DNA of 64,000 nucleotides from Uloborus plumipes (Eukaryota > Arthropoda > Arachnida > Araneae > Uloboridae): assembly GCA_038373865.1 (NCBI GenBank), contig JAXGGA010004643.1, positions 1 through 64,000 on the forward strand, read 5' to 3'. Of this stretch, positions 45,423 through 55,899 are shown in pieces. How positions within the stretch are numbered: the stretch's first letter is position 1; each line of letters begins with the position of its first letter. A program made the translations under genes and the position numbers. The notes below the pieces were generated by a model. It was not told the DNA's origin and ran no database searches. It saw nothing but the letters and a program-made list of their open reading frames with translations.

Positions 45423-45899
45423 TGTAACGAGTCCGTAGCACCTTCAACTTTCTTAAATAATCATTCCAATCTTGAGGAAGTAACTATAAATTTATTTACA
45501 AGTATGTACACTTATTTACAATAGGAGCAGGAAACAATTGCTAAACATCCAGCAATTAGGTAGCAAACAGTACACTGTACTCTCAACAGTAACTCAGCAC
45601 CACGCATCTAACGTGAACAGTAATTAAGCAATTACAAAAGCAAAACAACCATTCTCCCAAGCGAATGAAAACGAGTCTCCAGAAATCAAATCTGAAAAGA
45701 ACTAACTGACTGTGTTCAAGGCCAGCTATTTATACTCGAGAACGAAGTTTCGACAATATTCTAGCAAAATCCAGTTCATTCATAACTTGAACAATACATT
45801 CACGAAACTTCTAGTAATAAAAAGAAAAACCACTCCGAGCGAAAAATGTCTTCATGCTTATTAAAGTTAGGGCAAGTGTAAAAACTACAAAGTGTTACA
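45423..45899 (+). mobile_element. LTR of a retrotransposon, plus orientation
   Basis: The 477-bp segment begins TGTAACGAGTCCG and ends AAGTGTTACA, with the TG...CA form and TGTAAC/GTTACA terminal inversion typical of LTRs. A TATA-like TATTTATACTCG lies near 45730. A second copy in the opposite orientation is at 48896-50305. No unambiguous target duplication was found. Confidence 0.7.
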
Positions 45900-46029
45900 G
45901 GCCCGGTATACGAGTGATAAAAGTGATATCTTCAGATACTTTTGCAACATGTCGCCAGATAAAACCAAAACTAGTGAAAATGATGCAAGGCAGGAAAAAC
46001 AACAACGATTTACAAGATTTGTAACAATA
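45900..46029 (+). pseudogene. 5' leader and start of a gag-like frame, truncated
   Basis: Directly after the LTR, an ATG at 45949 opens a frame beginning MSPDKTKTSENDARQEKQ. The same start, with a few changes, follows the inverted LTR copy at 48.8 kb, so it is a conserved part of the family; by position it would be the beginning of gag. The frame is cut off by the pogo-type MITE at 46030. A primer-binding site is not obvious. Confidence 0.5.
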
Positions 46030-46432
46030 CAGTTCAGAACCTTTTATCCGGGAACCAAAATACCGGGAAACCAGAAAACCGGCAACATTTTGTCGATTTT
46101 TCCGCCACTTTTTAAAATACGCATTTTCGGCAATTTCTAAACAATGAAGAGCTTTTTTTTTTTCTTTTGAAATACCTAAATGAATATGAAAGATTTCTTC
46201 ATAAATACCATATAAGTGGCATGTAGCTCAGAAATTTTTAATATTGTAATATCTATAAGCACTTCTGGATCGTTTTCTCTTCAGATTTTAAGATGCATTA
46301 CTATTTGTTATAGTAACTTGAGTTTTATAAACAATTGGCAAATGTCGCTTCGTAGCTATCCAGAAAACCGGGAAATTCAGTTATCCGGGATAGCTGTGGT
46401 CCCAAACATCCCGGATAATTGGTTCTCTACTG
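46030..46432. mobile_element. pogo/Tigger-like MITE, 403 bp
   Basis: Ends CAGTTCAGAACCTTTTATCC and GGATAATTGGTTCTCTACTG are imperfectly inverted and flanked by TA at 46028-46029 and 46433-46434. The ATCCGGGA words near the ends are typical of pogo-group (Tigger) termini. It separates the LTR leader from whatever lay beyond. Confidence 0.8.
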
Positions 46433-46434
46433 TA

Positions 46435-47954
46435 CTATATTGAGAAATATAAAAGAAACTAAAGAGGTTTGACCACATGGGAGGTGTGTCCCCCCCTCTC
46501 TTTTTCATATTTAAATATGTATTTGACTGGTGCGCGTGAGCCATCATACCGTAGTAAGGTATCAAGTAGAATCTAAAGTTTGCTCAAGTTTTTAGCCCTT
46601 TTTGAGAAGAATCAAAGAGTAATCGTATGTGATGTTTTTTTCAAGGAAAAAGTAATTTTTCTTGCTGCAAGTTCATCTATCCTGTACAATTAGTTCATCA
46701 TTCATATAAACAAAATTCTACTCAGATTAATATACTAAAAGACTATACTTATTTTTCACTTTCACTTTTTATATTAATGTATGCGTTTTTTTTTTTTAAT
46801 TGTTTGGCTATTCTGGGAGGTTTTACTCGGGTCAAACAGCCCCATTTAGTTCTTATGGTGGTATAACAATCTCTAAACTGTGAAACATCATTTGGTTTGA
46901 AAACAAATATTTTAATTCAAATAAAGTACGTTTTTTTGTTCCTAACTAGGATCCGGTCCTTTAATATTCATTTGAAGAATTGTCTGTTAATGCATTCATA
47001 TGATCAAACTAAATAGAACTGAAACTTGCTTTCTCATTTGTTATGAAACTTACATACTCGACCCCCTTGAAAAATGAGTCTTAAAGAAATTAATGTATAA
47101 TTCAAACAAAATACAATAATGTAAAAAATTGTCAGATATCATAAGGAAACAAATAAAATCAATTTGAAAACTTTCTGTCAAAAAAAAAAAGAAAAGAAAA
47201 ATGTAGTTGTAAAAACAGGGTCAAACCTCCCCAGTTTCCCCGAAAACTAATAATAAAATCGCTGCTACAATTTCACTGCTTTCTATTGTTGCAGAATAGT
47301 GCTGCAATATTGATGAAAAACATCGATGTTTTGAAATATCGATGATCAGAAACATTGAACTTACTTAATTCATTGTCCGTATTTATTAATTATTAGCAAA
47401 TGCTTTTGAACTGTCAACAAAAAGTTTAAATGTATTCAATTAAATACTTAAGTAATTTATTAATTAAAAAATAAACATCAATCCAATTAATGACGGAATT
47501 TAGGTGCATCTTTCAGCTCAGTAGTACAAAAACTGAAAGTAAGTTGCTTAATAATGACATGAAGAATTGCATGAATTATATTTAAATGCAAAATATTAAA
47601 AAATATAATCAATATTTATAACGACTTGAAATATATACTAGTTGTACATATTTAAAGTGAAGCTATAGTTTCTTTAAATGAACGACTTCTTGAGAACGGT
47701 GAACTATCACACAGGTTCCTAGTAATATCTTAGCAAAAACTAAAAAATCAATGCGAATTTATATTGGGAGAACGAAGTTGGCGAACCCCTGGTGCACTAA
47801 GTAATTAGCCCCCCCCCCCATACATACGATAAATTATAGTAGGATTTTCTTAGTTTGAGGACTAAGAGTTCATAACAAGAGCAATAATAATAATTGAAAT
47901 ATATGATAGATAAAAAGAATTGCAAAACAAATTCAACTGCACAAACTCAGTGAT
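46435..47954. other. AT-rich non-coding DNA with a hAT-like end
   Basis: No gene. At 47294-47350 TAGTGCTGCAATATTGATG and ACATCGATG words resemble the ends of the ATCGATGT-rich element at 7693-8367, so a truncated relative may begin here. Confidence 0.4.
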
Positions 47955-48266
47955 AATTGAAGGGCTTGGAGGATGAAGGAGCATTTTGAAAAATGAACAC
48001 TCTGGACAATGGTAAGCAATGGATACAGGTAGGCAAATAAAACTTGGGACATCAAAAAGTAGATGTCATTACGATCAATTTAATACGCACACTAACGACA
48101 AAACCGGAAAACAAAAAAGCTGCAACTTCTACAATAAAACTTTAATTACTCGCAATTTCTGCTTTGTCACTTAACCCCTTCATCTCCCAAGCCCTTCAAT
48201 TCTTTGAGATTGAGACTTTGAAAAATGAACACTCTGGACAATGGTAAGCAATGGATACAGGTAGGC
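47955..48266. repeat. Dispersed repeat family C, copy 2 with partial tandem unit
   Basis: The main unit is 47955-48201 (AATTGAAGGGCTTGGAGG to CCCAAGCCCTTCAATT). After a TTTGAGATTGAGACTTTG linker, the internal piece AACACTCTGGACAATGG to ATACAGGTAGGC is repeated at 48225-48266, giving a partial tandem period of about 237 bp. Confidence 0.75.
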
Positions 48267-48439
48267 CCCAAAGCAGAATACTTAGTGATGTTCTGCAACG
48301 CAAAATTATTTGCCCAAAATTGTTCTACAAGATAGATTTATGCATGATATATTTACGGTCAAAATGTTAACAAAAAGTGTTTTCTCATTTTTTCATATAA
48401 TGTACTGCAAATTAGAATTTAATGAAACGCAACCAAATT

Positions 48440-48443
48440 AAAA

Positions 48444-48498
<55 letters not shown>
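48440..48498. repeat. A-run plus (AT)n microsatellite
   Basis: An A-tract at 48440-48451 is followed by an uninterrupted AT dinucleotide run to about 48497. The long frame through it is a consequence of the repeat. Confidence 0.9.
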
Positions 48499-48499
<1 letters not shown>

Positions 48500-48764
48500 T
48501 CATTCCAGCGAAAATGGTACAAATCATACCTGCAACTCTTTACTTATATTAAGATTATCAATTTAAATAATTTCCACCAACTAATCATATTTTTTTTATT
48601 GAGTTTCAATTTATTTGCGTTCAAATTTTCACTCGAACCCTTTGGAGCCGGGTATTTTTTCAAGGTTTCATACGTCTGGTACGACAGTTTATACCTTTTC
48701 TTTTCAATGGAAAATAAATCTGTGGTTCAACTGTCGTACTTACCTGGTCGAAAGAAAGATTACT

Positions 48765-50305
48765 ATATTGTTACAAATCTTGTAAATAGTAGTTGTTTTT
48801 CCTGCCTTGCACCATTGTCACTAGTTTTGGTTTTATCTGGCGACATGTTGCAAAAGTATCTGAAGATATCACTTTTACCATTTGTTTACCGACCTTGTAA
48901 CATTTTGTAGTTTTTGCACTTCCCCTAACTTTAATAAGCATAAAGACATTTTCGCTCTGAGTTGTAATATTGTGGGTTTTTCTTTTTATCACTAGAAAAT
49001 CTTGAATGGATTATTTAAGTTTGTGAATAAATCGAACACTCCGGATTTTGCTAGAATGTTGTAGAAATTTCCTTCCGAGTATAAATAGTTGTCCAACTGC
49101 CTTGAACACAGTTTTTCTCAGATTTGATTTCTGAGAGGCTCGTTTTATTCGCTTGGGCGAATGTTTGTTTTGCTTTTTAACCTCCTTCAACAAAGGAGGA
49201 GGTTATACAATTCATCGGAGAATTTTATTTTTTTGTATGTTATAAGATTTCTCGAAGACGCCTGGACCGATTTCAAAAATTCTTTTTTTGTTAGAAAGGG
49301 TTTCATTTCCGATTGGTCCCATCGTCTCGTGGTCCGGGTTTGATAACGGGAACCTGCAGAAATCGTTCGAAATAGAAATCGGGATCACAGTAATCGTAAT
49401 AATGACAGCGATTTTTCCTAAATGATTAAATATGAAATCCATTGTTACATGACGTGGTTGATATGAAACAGTAATAATAATGATAATGAGAATTTTAAAT
49501 GAAGGCTTAACTAAATCAAACATGAAAGTCAACTAATTTTAAACTTTATTCTGAACTTTATTTAAAAGCGTAAATGTTAGTTTTTAACTATATTTTGATT
49601 ATTTTAAGTGCATTTACATTAAAAAGAATGAAATAAAATATTTTTGGAAAAAAAAATAGAACCGACTTCAGTTGGAAATTGCTCTAAAAAATAAAAAATA
49701 TTTTTTTTTTCTTTGAACACCATCGAAACTACTTTTAAACATAAGTTTTGAAGTCGGCGCAAAAACAATGTATGGAATCATACGCAACTACAATTCAACT
49801 ATAAATATAAATTTTAATGTATCCTGGTTCTTTAAAAGCACTCGCATACGTTTCATTGAATTACCACACATTCGTGCAATGGTACAAATATTCTGTTTTA
49901 ATTTTGAATGGTTTCTCTGAAAAAAGTTGGCAAAATATGGTTTCATATCATTTTACCTATCGTTTTTGCGCCGACTTCAAAACTTATGTTTAAAAGTAGT
50001 TTCGATGGTGTTCAAAGAAAAAAAATTATTTTTACTTTTTAGAGCAATTTCCAACTGAAGTCGGTTCTATTTTTTTTCCAAAAACATTTTATGTAATTTC
50101 TTAATTACTGTTCACGTTAGATACGTGGTGCTGAGTTACTGTTGAGAGTACAGTGTACTGTTTGCTACCTAATTGCTGGATGTTTAGCAATTGTTTCCTG
50201 CTCCTATTGTAAATAAGTGTACATACTTGTAAATAAATTTATAGTTACTTCCTCAAGATTGGAATGATTATTTAAGAAAGTTGAAGGTGCTACGGACTCG
50301 TTACA
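48765..50305 (-). mobile_element. LTR-retrotransposon 5' fragment, minus orientation, interrupted
   Basis: Read on the minus strand it has the LTR (50305 down to 48896, starting TGTAACGAGTCCG, with TATAAATA conserved near 49083) followed by the leader and the same gag-like start as the plus-oriented copy at 45.9 kb; that frame hits a stop after about 29 codons. An insertion at 49178-50092 splits the LTR. A donor-like CGACCAG|GTAAGTACG lies beyond on the minus strand near 48740. The two fragments face each other, so they are separate insertions or a rearranged pair, not the two LTRs of one element. Confidence 0.65.
49178..50092. mobile_element. Insertion in the LTR, with internal inverted repeat
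   Basis: About 915 bp interrupt the LTR relative to the intact copy at 45.4 kb. The left part starts TAACCTCCTTCAACAAAGG, a form common at ends of dispersed arthropod repeats. The right part is a fold-back: 49634-49766 and 49962-50092 are inverted copies (ATAGAACCGACTTCAG near the outside and GAAGTCGGCGCAAAAAC near the loop). There may be two nested insertions. The target duplication is not resolved. Confidence 0.65.
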
Positions 50306-50339
50306 ACATGAACAGCCGGGATCCAAAAGGTTAATTTGT

Positions 50340-51540
50340 TGTGTAAGATTCGTCACAGCAGTTCTGCGGTCAAAACGTAATGAGAACTTTAAGCGAACAC
50401 CCCTCCCCCCCCCCCACCCGCCGTTTATTGATGAGTAACGATTTATTGTTTTAAAGAAAATTTGAAAAGCCAATTTGTTCTGGAAGTTTCGTTGCTGACG
50501 TTCTGTCGCCAAAATATAAAAGCCCGTAGAACTTAAAACGCTGCGCCCCTCGATTCTCTCAACAGGAAGAGTTAATAGTTTAAAGATCATTTGAATAACT
50601 GATATGCGCTGCAAGTTTCGTCTCTGAAGTTCTGCGGCCAAAATGTGAAAGACCGCGAAACTTCAGGCAAGTACCCCCAATCCCGCGATTCTCTCACGAG
50701 GAAAAAATTTTTTGAACATTGTCGAATATCTAATTTGTACCGCAAGTTTCGTCACTGAAGTTCTGCGGATAAAATGTGTAGGCCCGCAGAATTTCAAACG
50801 AAGCCCGTTTTCCCGCGATTCTATAACACGGAAGAATTAATTGTTTGAAACAAAATTTGAATAACTATAGTTTGTACTGCAAGTTTCGTCACTGAAGTCC
50901 TGCGGATAAATGTGTAGGGCCCCCGCAGAACTTCAAACGAATCCCGCTCCCCGCGACTCTTCAACGCGGAAGAATCAATTGTTTTAAACATAATTTGAAA
51001 AACTATTTGCACTACAAGCTTCGTCACTGAAGTTCTGCGGCCAAAATGTGAAAGCCCGAAGAATTTCAAAGAAGCTTGCGTCCCCGCGATCCCCTCATGA
51101 GGAAACATGGTTTTAAACATAACTGAATATCTAATATATGCTACGAAGTGTCGTCACTGAAGTTAAGCGGATAAAATGTGAAGACCTGCAAAACTTCAAT
51201 TGAAAACCTGCGCCCCTGCGATTCTCTTGCGAAAACATTTCAAACATAATTTGAAGAACTGATTTGTGTACCTCTACCGCAAGCTTCGTCACCTAAGATC
51301 TGCGGCCAAAATGTGAAAGCTCGCAGAATTTCAGACTAAGTTTGCGTCCCCGCGATTCTCATGCGGAAAAAAAAATAATCGTTGGAAACATTATTTGAAT
51401 AACGAATGTGTACTGCAAGTTTCGTAACTAAAGTTCTGCGGCCCAAATAAGAAGGACTGCAGAACTTCAAACGAAGCCTGCGCAAGTGTCATCGCTGAAG
51501 TTCTGCGGAAAAATCAGGAAGGTCCTCAGAAGCTCAAGTC
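50340..51540. repeat. Tandem array of about ten diverged units, period 130-140 bp
   Basis: The core CGTCACTGAAGTTCTGCGG, with variants, recurs at about 50350, 50488, 50619, 50748, 50888, 51021, 51151, 51287, 51423 and 51490. Other conserved parts are CCCGCGATTCTC and AAAATGTGAAAGCCCG. The last interval is only 67 bp. The minus-strand open frames over it (145 and 99 codons) show repeated peptide blocks because of the repeat, with no domain. Confidence 0.85.
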
Positions 51541-51649
51541 AAGTCGTCCGCACGTCTGCTGTGGTCTATATGGCAATTTTCACGGCACTGGCTACGGCGC
51601 CGGTATGATTGCCTCCGGCTCTGCGAGACATGGGCTACGAACGAAACTT

Positions 51650-51735
51650 TTTTTTTTTTGCTTTCGAACGATAACTTTTTTTTTTTTTTGCGCTCGCGCT
51701 TTCGAACTATAACGTTTTTTTTTTTTTTTTTTGGT
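51650..51735. repeat. T-rich micro-duplication
   Basis: The unit CTTTCGAAC(G/T)ATAACTTTTT followed by a long T-run appears three times with T-runs of 11-18, between the tandem array and the next dispersed repeat. Confidence 0.6.
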
Positions 51736-51821
51736 TGCTCAATTTTGAACAGAATTGTTCTGCAGCCCCGATGTCTGTTCTGCGACGTACGTCGCCGATT
51801 TAGCAGTATTCTGCTTTCGGG

Positions 51822-51995
51822 CAGGTAGGCAAATAAAACTTGGGACATCAAAAAGTAGATGTCATTAGATCAATTTCGTACGCACACGAACGACAAAACT
51901 GGAAAACAAAAAAGCTGCAACTGGTACAATAAACTTTAATTACTCGCAATTTCTGTTTTGTCACTTAACCCCTTCATCTCCCAAGCCCTTCAATT
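51822..51995. repeat. Dispersed repeat family C, copy 3 (5' truncated)
   Basis: Matches the right two-thirds of the copies at 18771-19025 and 47955-48201, from CAGGTAGGCAAATAAAAC to CCCAAGCCCTTCAATT, and shares with copy 2 the following CTTTGAGATTGAGACTTTG. The left end is missing. Confidence 0.75.
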
Positions 51996-52327
51996 CTTTG
52001 AGATTGAGACTTTGAAGAAAAAAGAAAGAAAAAAAAAAGATGGCATAGTTGTGGAACAAATAAGTTTAACCATTAATGCCGGTTGGTACGAAAATGTACC
52101 AACACGGAAAAGAAATATAACTTGTCCTTACATGGCTCTATCAGTCTAACAGTTGAACATTTCACATGGTTAAAACTCACAGAAAGGATACTATATATGA
52201 GTTTCGCATCCTTGTCGAAAACGTGTGAGATAATAAGCTTAAAACTTAAACGAATGTCTTATTGATGTTTTCGAAGTCGGCATGGGTTAAAATTTGACTC
52301 AAATCTCTGACAGATTCTGTCCCATAT

Positions 52328-52580
52328 CTGTACCTCAGAAAAAACTAACGTAAGTCCATTTTCGTCATTTTTCAGTAGAGGGTGAAAACGATTGTCGGAT
52401 ACATGCAAAGGATGGGACTCGCGCTCTTTTTTCACGCTTCTAAATAATTGTGAAGGATTTTTTTTTTTTTTCAAATACTGTTTCAATGGGTCGATGTAGA
52501 ATACGATTCTACATACAATGAAGCAAAAAAGTGAAATTGCCATTTCTGGACTTACACGTCGTTCTGGTTTTGAGGTTCAG
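52328..52580. mobile_element. MITE family A, copy 3 (4-bp TSD ATAT)
   Basis: 253 bp with ends CTGTACCTCAGA and TTTTGAGGTTCAG, the same subterminal AACGTAAGTCCATTTTCG and the duplication ATAT at 52324-52327 and 52581-52584. Internally collinear with copy 1 (AATAATTGTGAAGGA, GGGTCGATG, ACATACAATGAAGCAAAAA). Confidence 0.9.
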
Positions 52581-52584
52581 ATAT

Positions 52585-53116
52585 TAGGTTCAGCATTTAA
52601 ATTGATTCTACACTTAGTTCTGAGTGTTAAAAATCCTTTTCCAACAGACACGTTGTCTAAACGATTGATAAAATTTAAATTTATTTTTCTGACACAACAG
52701 TGCCTTTATTTGTAACACTGAATCAGAAGTCAATTGCGAAATAATCTTCAAAAATATAATTTGTGGAAAATGTCTCGGATTAATTAAATTACATTTTTTC
52801 TTCCAATAAAATGAAATAATAAAAAAAAGGCTTGAACTTGAGATTTCAAAACAAGCATGTTAAAACTCTGCCATTACAATATTATTTTAACGAGCCAACT
52901 TTGTACTTCCAGTTAACCCTCACGAATTTGCTAACCACTAGTTGGGAACCGATGGTGTAGGATAAATTAGACCCAAGGGTGCTTTAGGTTTTACTAACAT
53001 AGGATTTCTTTTTTTTTCTTTTTTTGAAAATCAAGATTTGGTAAAATTGCCGCTAAAAGGAAACCATGCTTTTAATATTGCAGTATAATTGAATGAGAAA
53101 GGTTGAAGTAGATTAA
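52585..53116. other. AT-rich non-coding DNA
   Basis: Nothing recognisable. Confidence 0.5.
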
Positions 53117-53490
53117 ATCTCCCCAAAAACAACTCTGTTGTAAAAACATCCCCCGGCAAGAAAACCTTAAACACTCAGCCTTAAAAAGATATGATATCGA
53201 GTTTTCCCGCCAAATTTGTGCTAAACTACTCCTCGCCTGTATGGATAGTTCGTTTAAATTGTTTTCAGTCCTGCCAGGCGGGAAGTTTTTACTCATCAAG
53301 CAACCACCTCACTTTACAAAACTTCCCGCCTAACAGTACTGAAAACAATTTTAACGAACTGTCCATACAGGCGAGGAGTAGTTTGGCACAAACTTGGCGG
53401 GAAAACTCGATATCATATCTTTTTAAGACTGATTGTTTAAGGTTTTCTTGGCGGGGGATGTTTTTACAACAGAGTTGTTTTTGGGGAGAT
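53117..53490. mobile_element. Fold-back element, 374 bp
   Basis: The left arm (53117-53289, beginning ATCTCCCCAAAAACAACTC) is repeated inverted in the right arm (53319-53490, ending GAGTTGTTTTTGGGGAGAT) around a 29-bp loop. Arms are about 95% alike by eye. The two long frames over it are mirror products of the arms. Target duplication unresolved. Confidence 0.85.
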
Positions 53491-53518
53491 ATCACATCTT
53501 TTTGCAATAATATTACCC

Positions 53519-53629
53519 CAACAGCACCAAACGTTCGATGGACGTTCAACGACGTCAAAAGACGACTTTTGGACGTTTGAACGTCCATCAGGACATAAAT
53601 GAACGTCCATCGGACGTTTCGTGCTGTTG
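53519..53629. mobile_element. Small MITE of GGACGTTCAA words, 111 bp
   Basis: Inverted ends CAACAGCACCAAACGTTCG and CGGACGTTTCGTGCTGTTG enclose further inverted GATGGACGTTCAA / TTGAACGTCCATC words. The whole piece can fold on itself. No clear target duplication. Confidence 0.7.
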
Positions 53630-53904
53630 TTGTACTACTTTATCAGTTTTTTTCCCCCACTTCAACATTTTTCTTGGCAGCGGACATATGGCTTTCTTGG
53701 AGGCATGCACTAAGCGCATAAGTTCAAGGCTCTACTTCAGTCGAGGATAAGTTTGAAATCAATCACAATGTACCACCCGAACAGACACAAAACAAAGCTA
53801 GTTGCTAACAAGAACTACGATTAAATAAAAAATTAAAAAAAAAAAAAAAAACCGACCCGATCTCCGATTAAAAAACTGCCGAACTCATATTAAAATAAAC
53901 TAAA

Positions 53905-53927
53905 CTAGGTGACCCGTGCGGAATTCC

Positions 53928-53979
<52 letters not shown>

Positions 53980-55898
53980 AAACTTAAAATTTAATACGAC
54001 AATTTTTATTGGCTTCATTTGCACAACATCGCCATCTATTGCCGTCGTTCTGACAACTTTTCAAAGAGATCAAAGACACGTTCACTTTTACAACTACTAC
54101 AAAAGTGATACCCTATATTAAAATCAAATACCCAAGGCTACTACTAAACTAAATACTAACGTTATCGCAAAACTACCATAGTATTTTGAAACAATAAAAG
54201 TTACAATTAAGGTTTACCGAGCTAAGCCTTGGCTTGAAATGTCGCATTTAAAATTGATTTGAATGGTAACGATTTTAACAGTTGAGCAAAAAATTTAAAT
54301 TTTTCAAACTTCAATCGCTTATAAGTCGCTTAAACGTGGATTTTCGAGATTCTCGTTACGCGGCGCTAGCGGAGAAACGTTCTAAAGAACGCATTTTTTT
54401 TAATCTTTCGAATGAAATCAAAATGGAGACGATACGACAATTATTTCGCTAGATAGAGTCAATTTTGTGCCCAAAAATTGAAGTTCGAATAAAAAACGAA
54501 TCGACACTTTTTAGAGGGTGGGTCTAATTTTCGTCAATAGCCCGCGGGATAAGCTTCAAAATCATAAATTTTCTTGCAATTCGATAAAGAAATGAGCGAG
54601 TTTCGACCGGGTATAGGATTCGGCTTAGAGAAATAATATATGGAGATTGAAGACCCCTTTTAAAAGCTTTAGTACCAGGGGACCGAGCCCACTCGGTTAA
54701 AAAAAAAAAGAGGTTTGTAAACTCGTGTTTTTTTCTAAAATGCGAAGTACGTATTTAGATAAACTTGAAAAGCATATTTTGCCTTTGGTTGCAATTACGC
54801 ATTTAAAACAGCCGTAATTTGTTTTAAAAAACACAACCTTATTTAATCCATGCTCACCGTAAATTCACACCCAATTTCATTTCATTTGGCGCCGAAAGCG
54901 CGGGAGAGGTTGATGAGAATGGATGCAGAATCCCTGTTCTCCAGTACGCATTTGATTACAGTTGGTTTTGACTTTCACTTCACTTCACACTCAAAGGTTC
55001 TTCCCCGTACATACCACAACTCGTGGTTTAACCGGGATTGGGCCCTGAAGAGCGCTCTGTTCATTTTTTAACCAGGCCCAAGGGCCGAGCAAACCCTTAT
55101 CCCAGCATCCCACAGAGGTATCGTTTTACTTGGAGGATTTTATGACCACGAACATTTTTAACGCCCCCTAGCCACCATTAATGAAGACGGTGGATCTTTG
55201 ATCGGCTCGGCTCCCTCTATATGATCGGCCCGGGACCCTCCGGTTACGAGTCCGACGACTTACCGATCGGACTACCGCGGCCCACACCCAATTCTAACTT
55301 TATTTTGATTGATCTCTTTTAAATTTCAAAAACAATAATAATTATCTAATTATCACGTGTTGCCACAACTCGTTTGCCAAATACCATAAAAATTTAAATT
55401 TACGTTGATGTGATTAAATATGAAATCTATTGTTATAATGAAACTTTTGAATAAGTGAAACAGCCTGTATAAGAGACTATATCTAGTGAAGCCTTGCTTT
55501 AACATTTCAAAAACAGTAACAATTTAACGTTGCCAAATACCATAAAATTTGAACTCGCGCTGATGTGATTAAATATGAAATCCAATTGTTATAACAAATC
55601 GTGGTCGCTAGGAAACAGTAATAATGGAAAGAAATGGCGAAATAAAAGCTTCTCAAACTTTCAATGAAGGCACAAAAAAAAACGGGGTTTTTTGTGAAAA
55701 CTCGCGTTTTTACAGAAAAAACGCCGACGTAGATGAACTCAGAAACCAAAACTCTATCTAAATACCAAATTTTATCGAAATCGTTAGAGCCGTTTTCGAG
55801 ATCCGAAAAATAAATAAATAAATAAATATACAAGATTACCTCGTTTAAAGGTATTAGATAAATAAATATACAAGATTACCTCGTTTAAAGGTATTAGA
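53905..55898 (-). mobile_element. Non-autonomous Helitron, minus strand, with nested SINE
   Basis: On the minus strand the element starts TCTAATACCTTTAAACGAGG at 55898 and ends with hairpin GTGCGGAATTCCGCAC, a 7-nt spacer and CTAG at 53905, followed by T; the insertion is between A and T. The 5' 40 bp are present twice in tandem, starting at 55898 and again at 55858. The hairpin runs into a 46-A tract at 53930-53975. Internally a 153-bp tandem duplication is visible (TGTGATTAAATATGAAATC at 55410 and 55562). No Rep/helicase frame. Confidence 0.75.
54877..55282 (-). mobile_element. tRNA-headed SINE, 406 bp, minus strand
   Basis: Direct 11-bp repeats CACACCCAATT lie at 54866-54876 and 55283-55293. 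The minus-strand head, starting near 55282, has tRNA-like features: an A-box-like TAGTCCGATCGG, an anticodon-loop-like CTCGTAA and a decayed B box. The tail at the other end is a short AAATGAAATGAA repeat. Head, tail and target duplication together identify a LINE-mobilised SINE. The 73-codon frame inside is not a gene. Confidence 0.75.
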
Positions 55899-55899
55899 T

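Noticed and set aside
45418..46030. AATAC target duplication around the left LTR fragment
   Set aside because: The right-hand AATAC includes the first base of the pogo-like MITE and lies after the leader, not at the LTR end, so the match is coincidental.
50204..51120. Minus-strand frames with repeated peptide blocks over the tandem array
   Set aside because: The repetition follows directly from the DNA tandem repeat; no domain is visible and the frame is not kept in all units.
53191..53588. Two long antisense frames over the 53 kb fold-back
   Set aside because: They are mirror products of inverted arms, with no domain.
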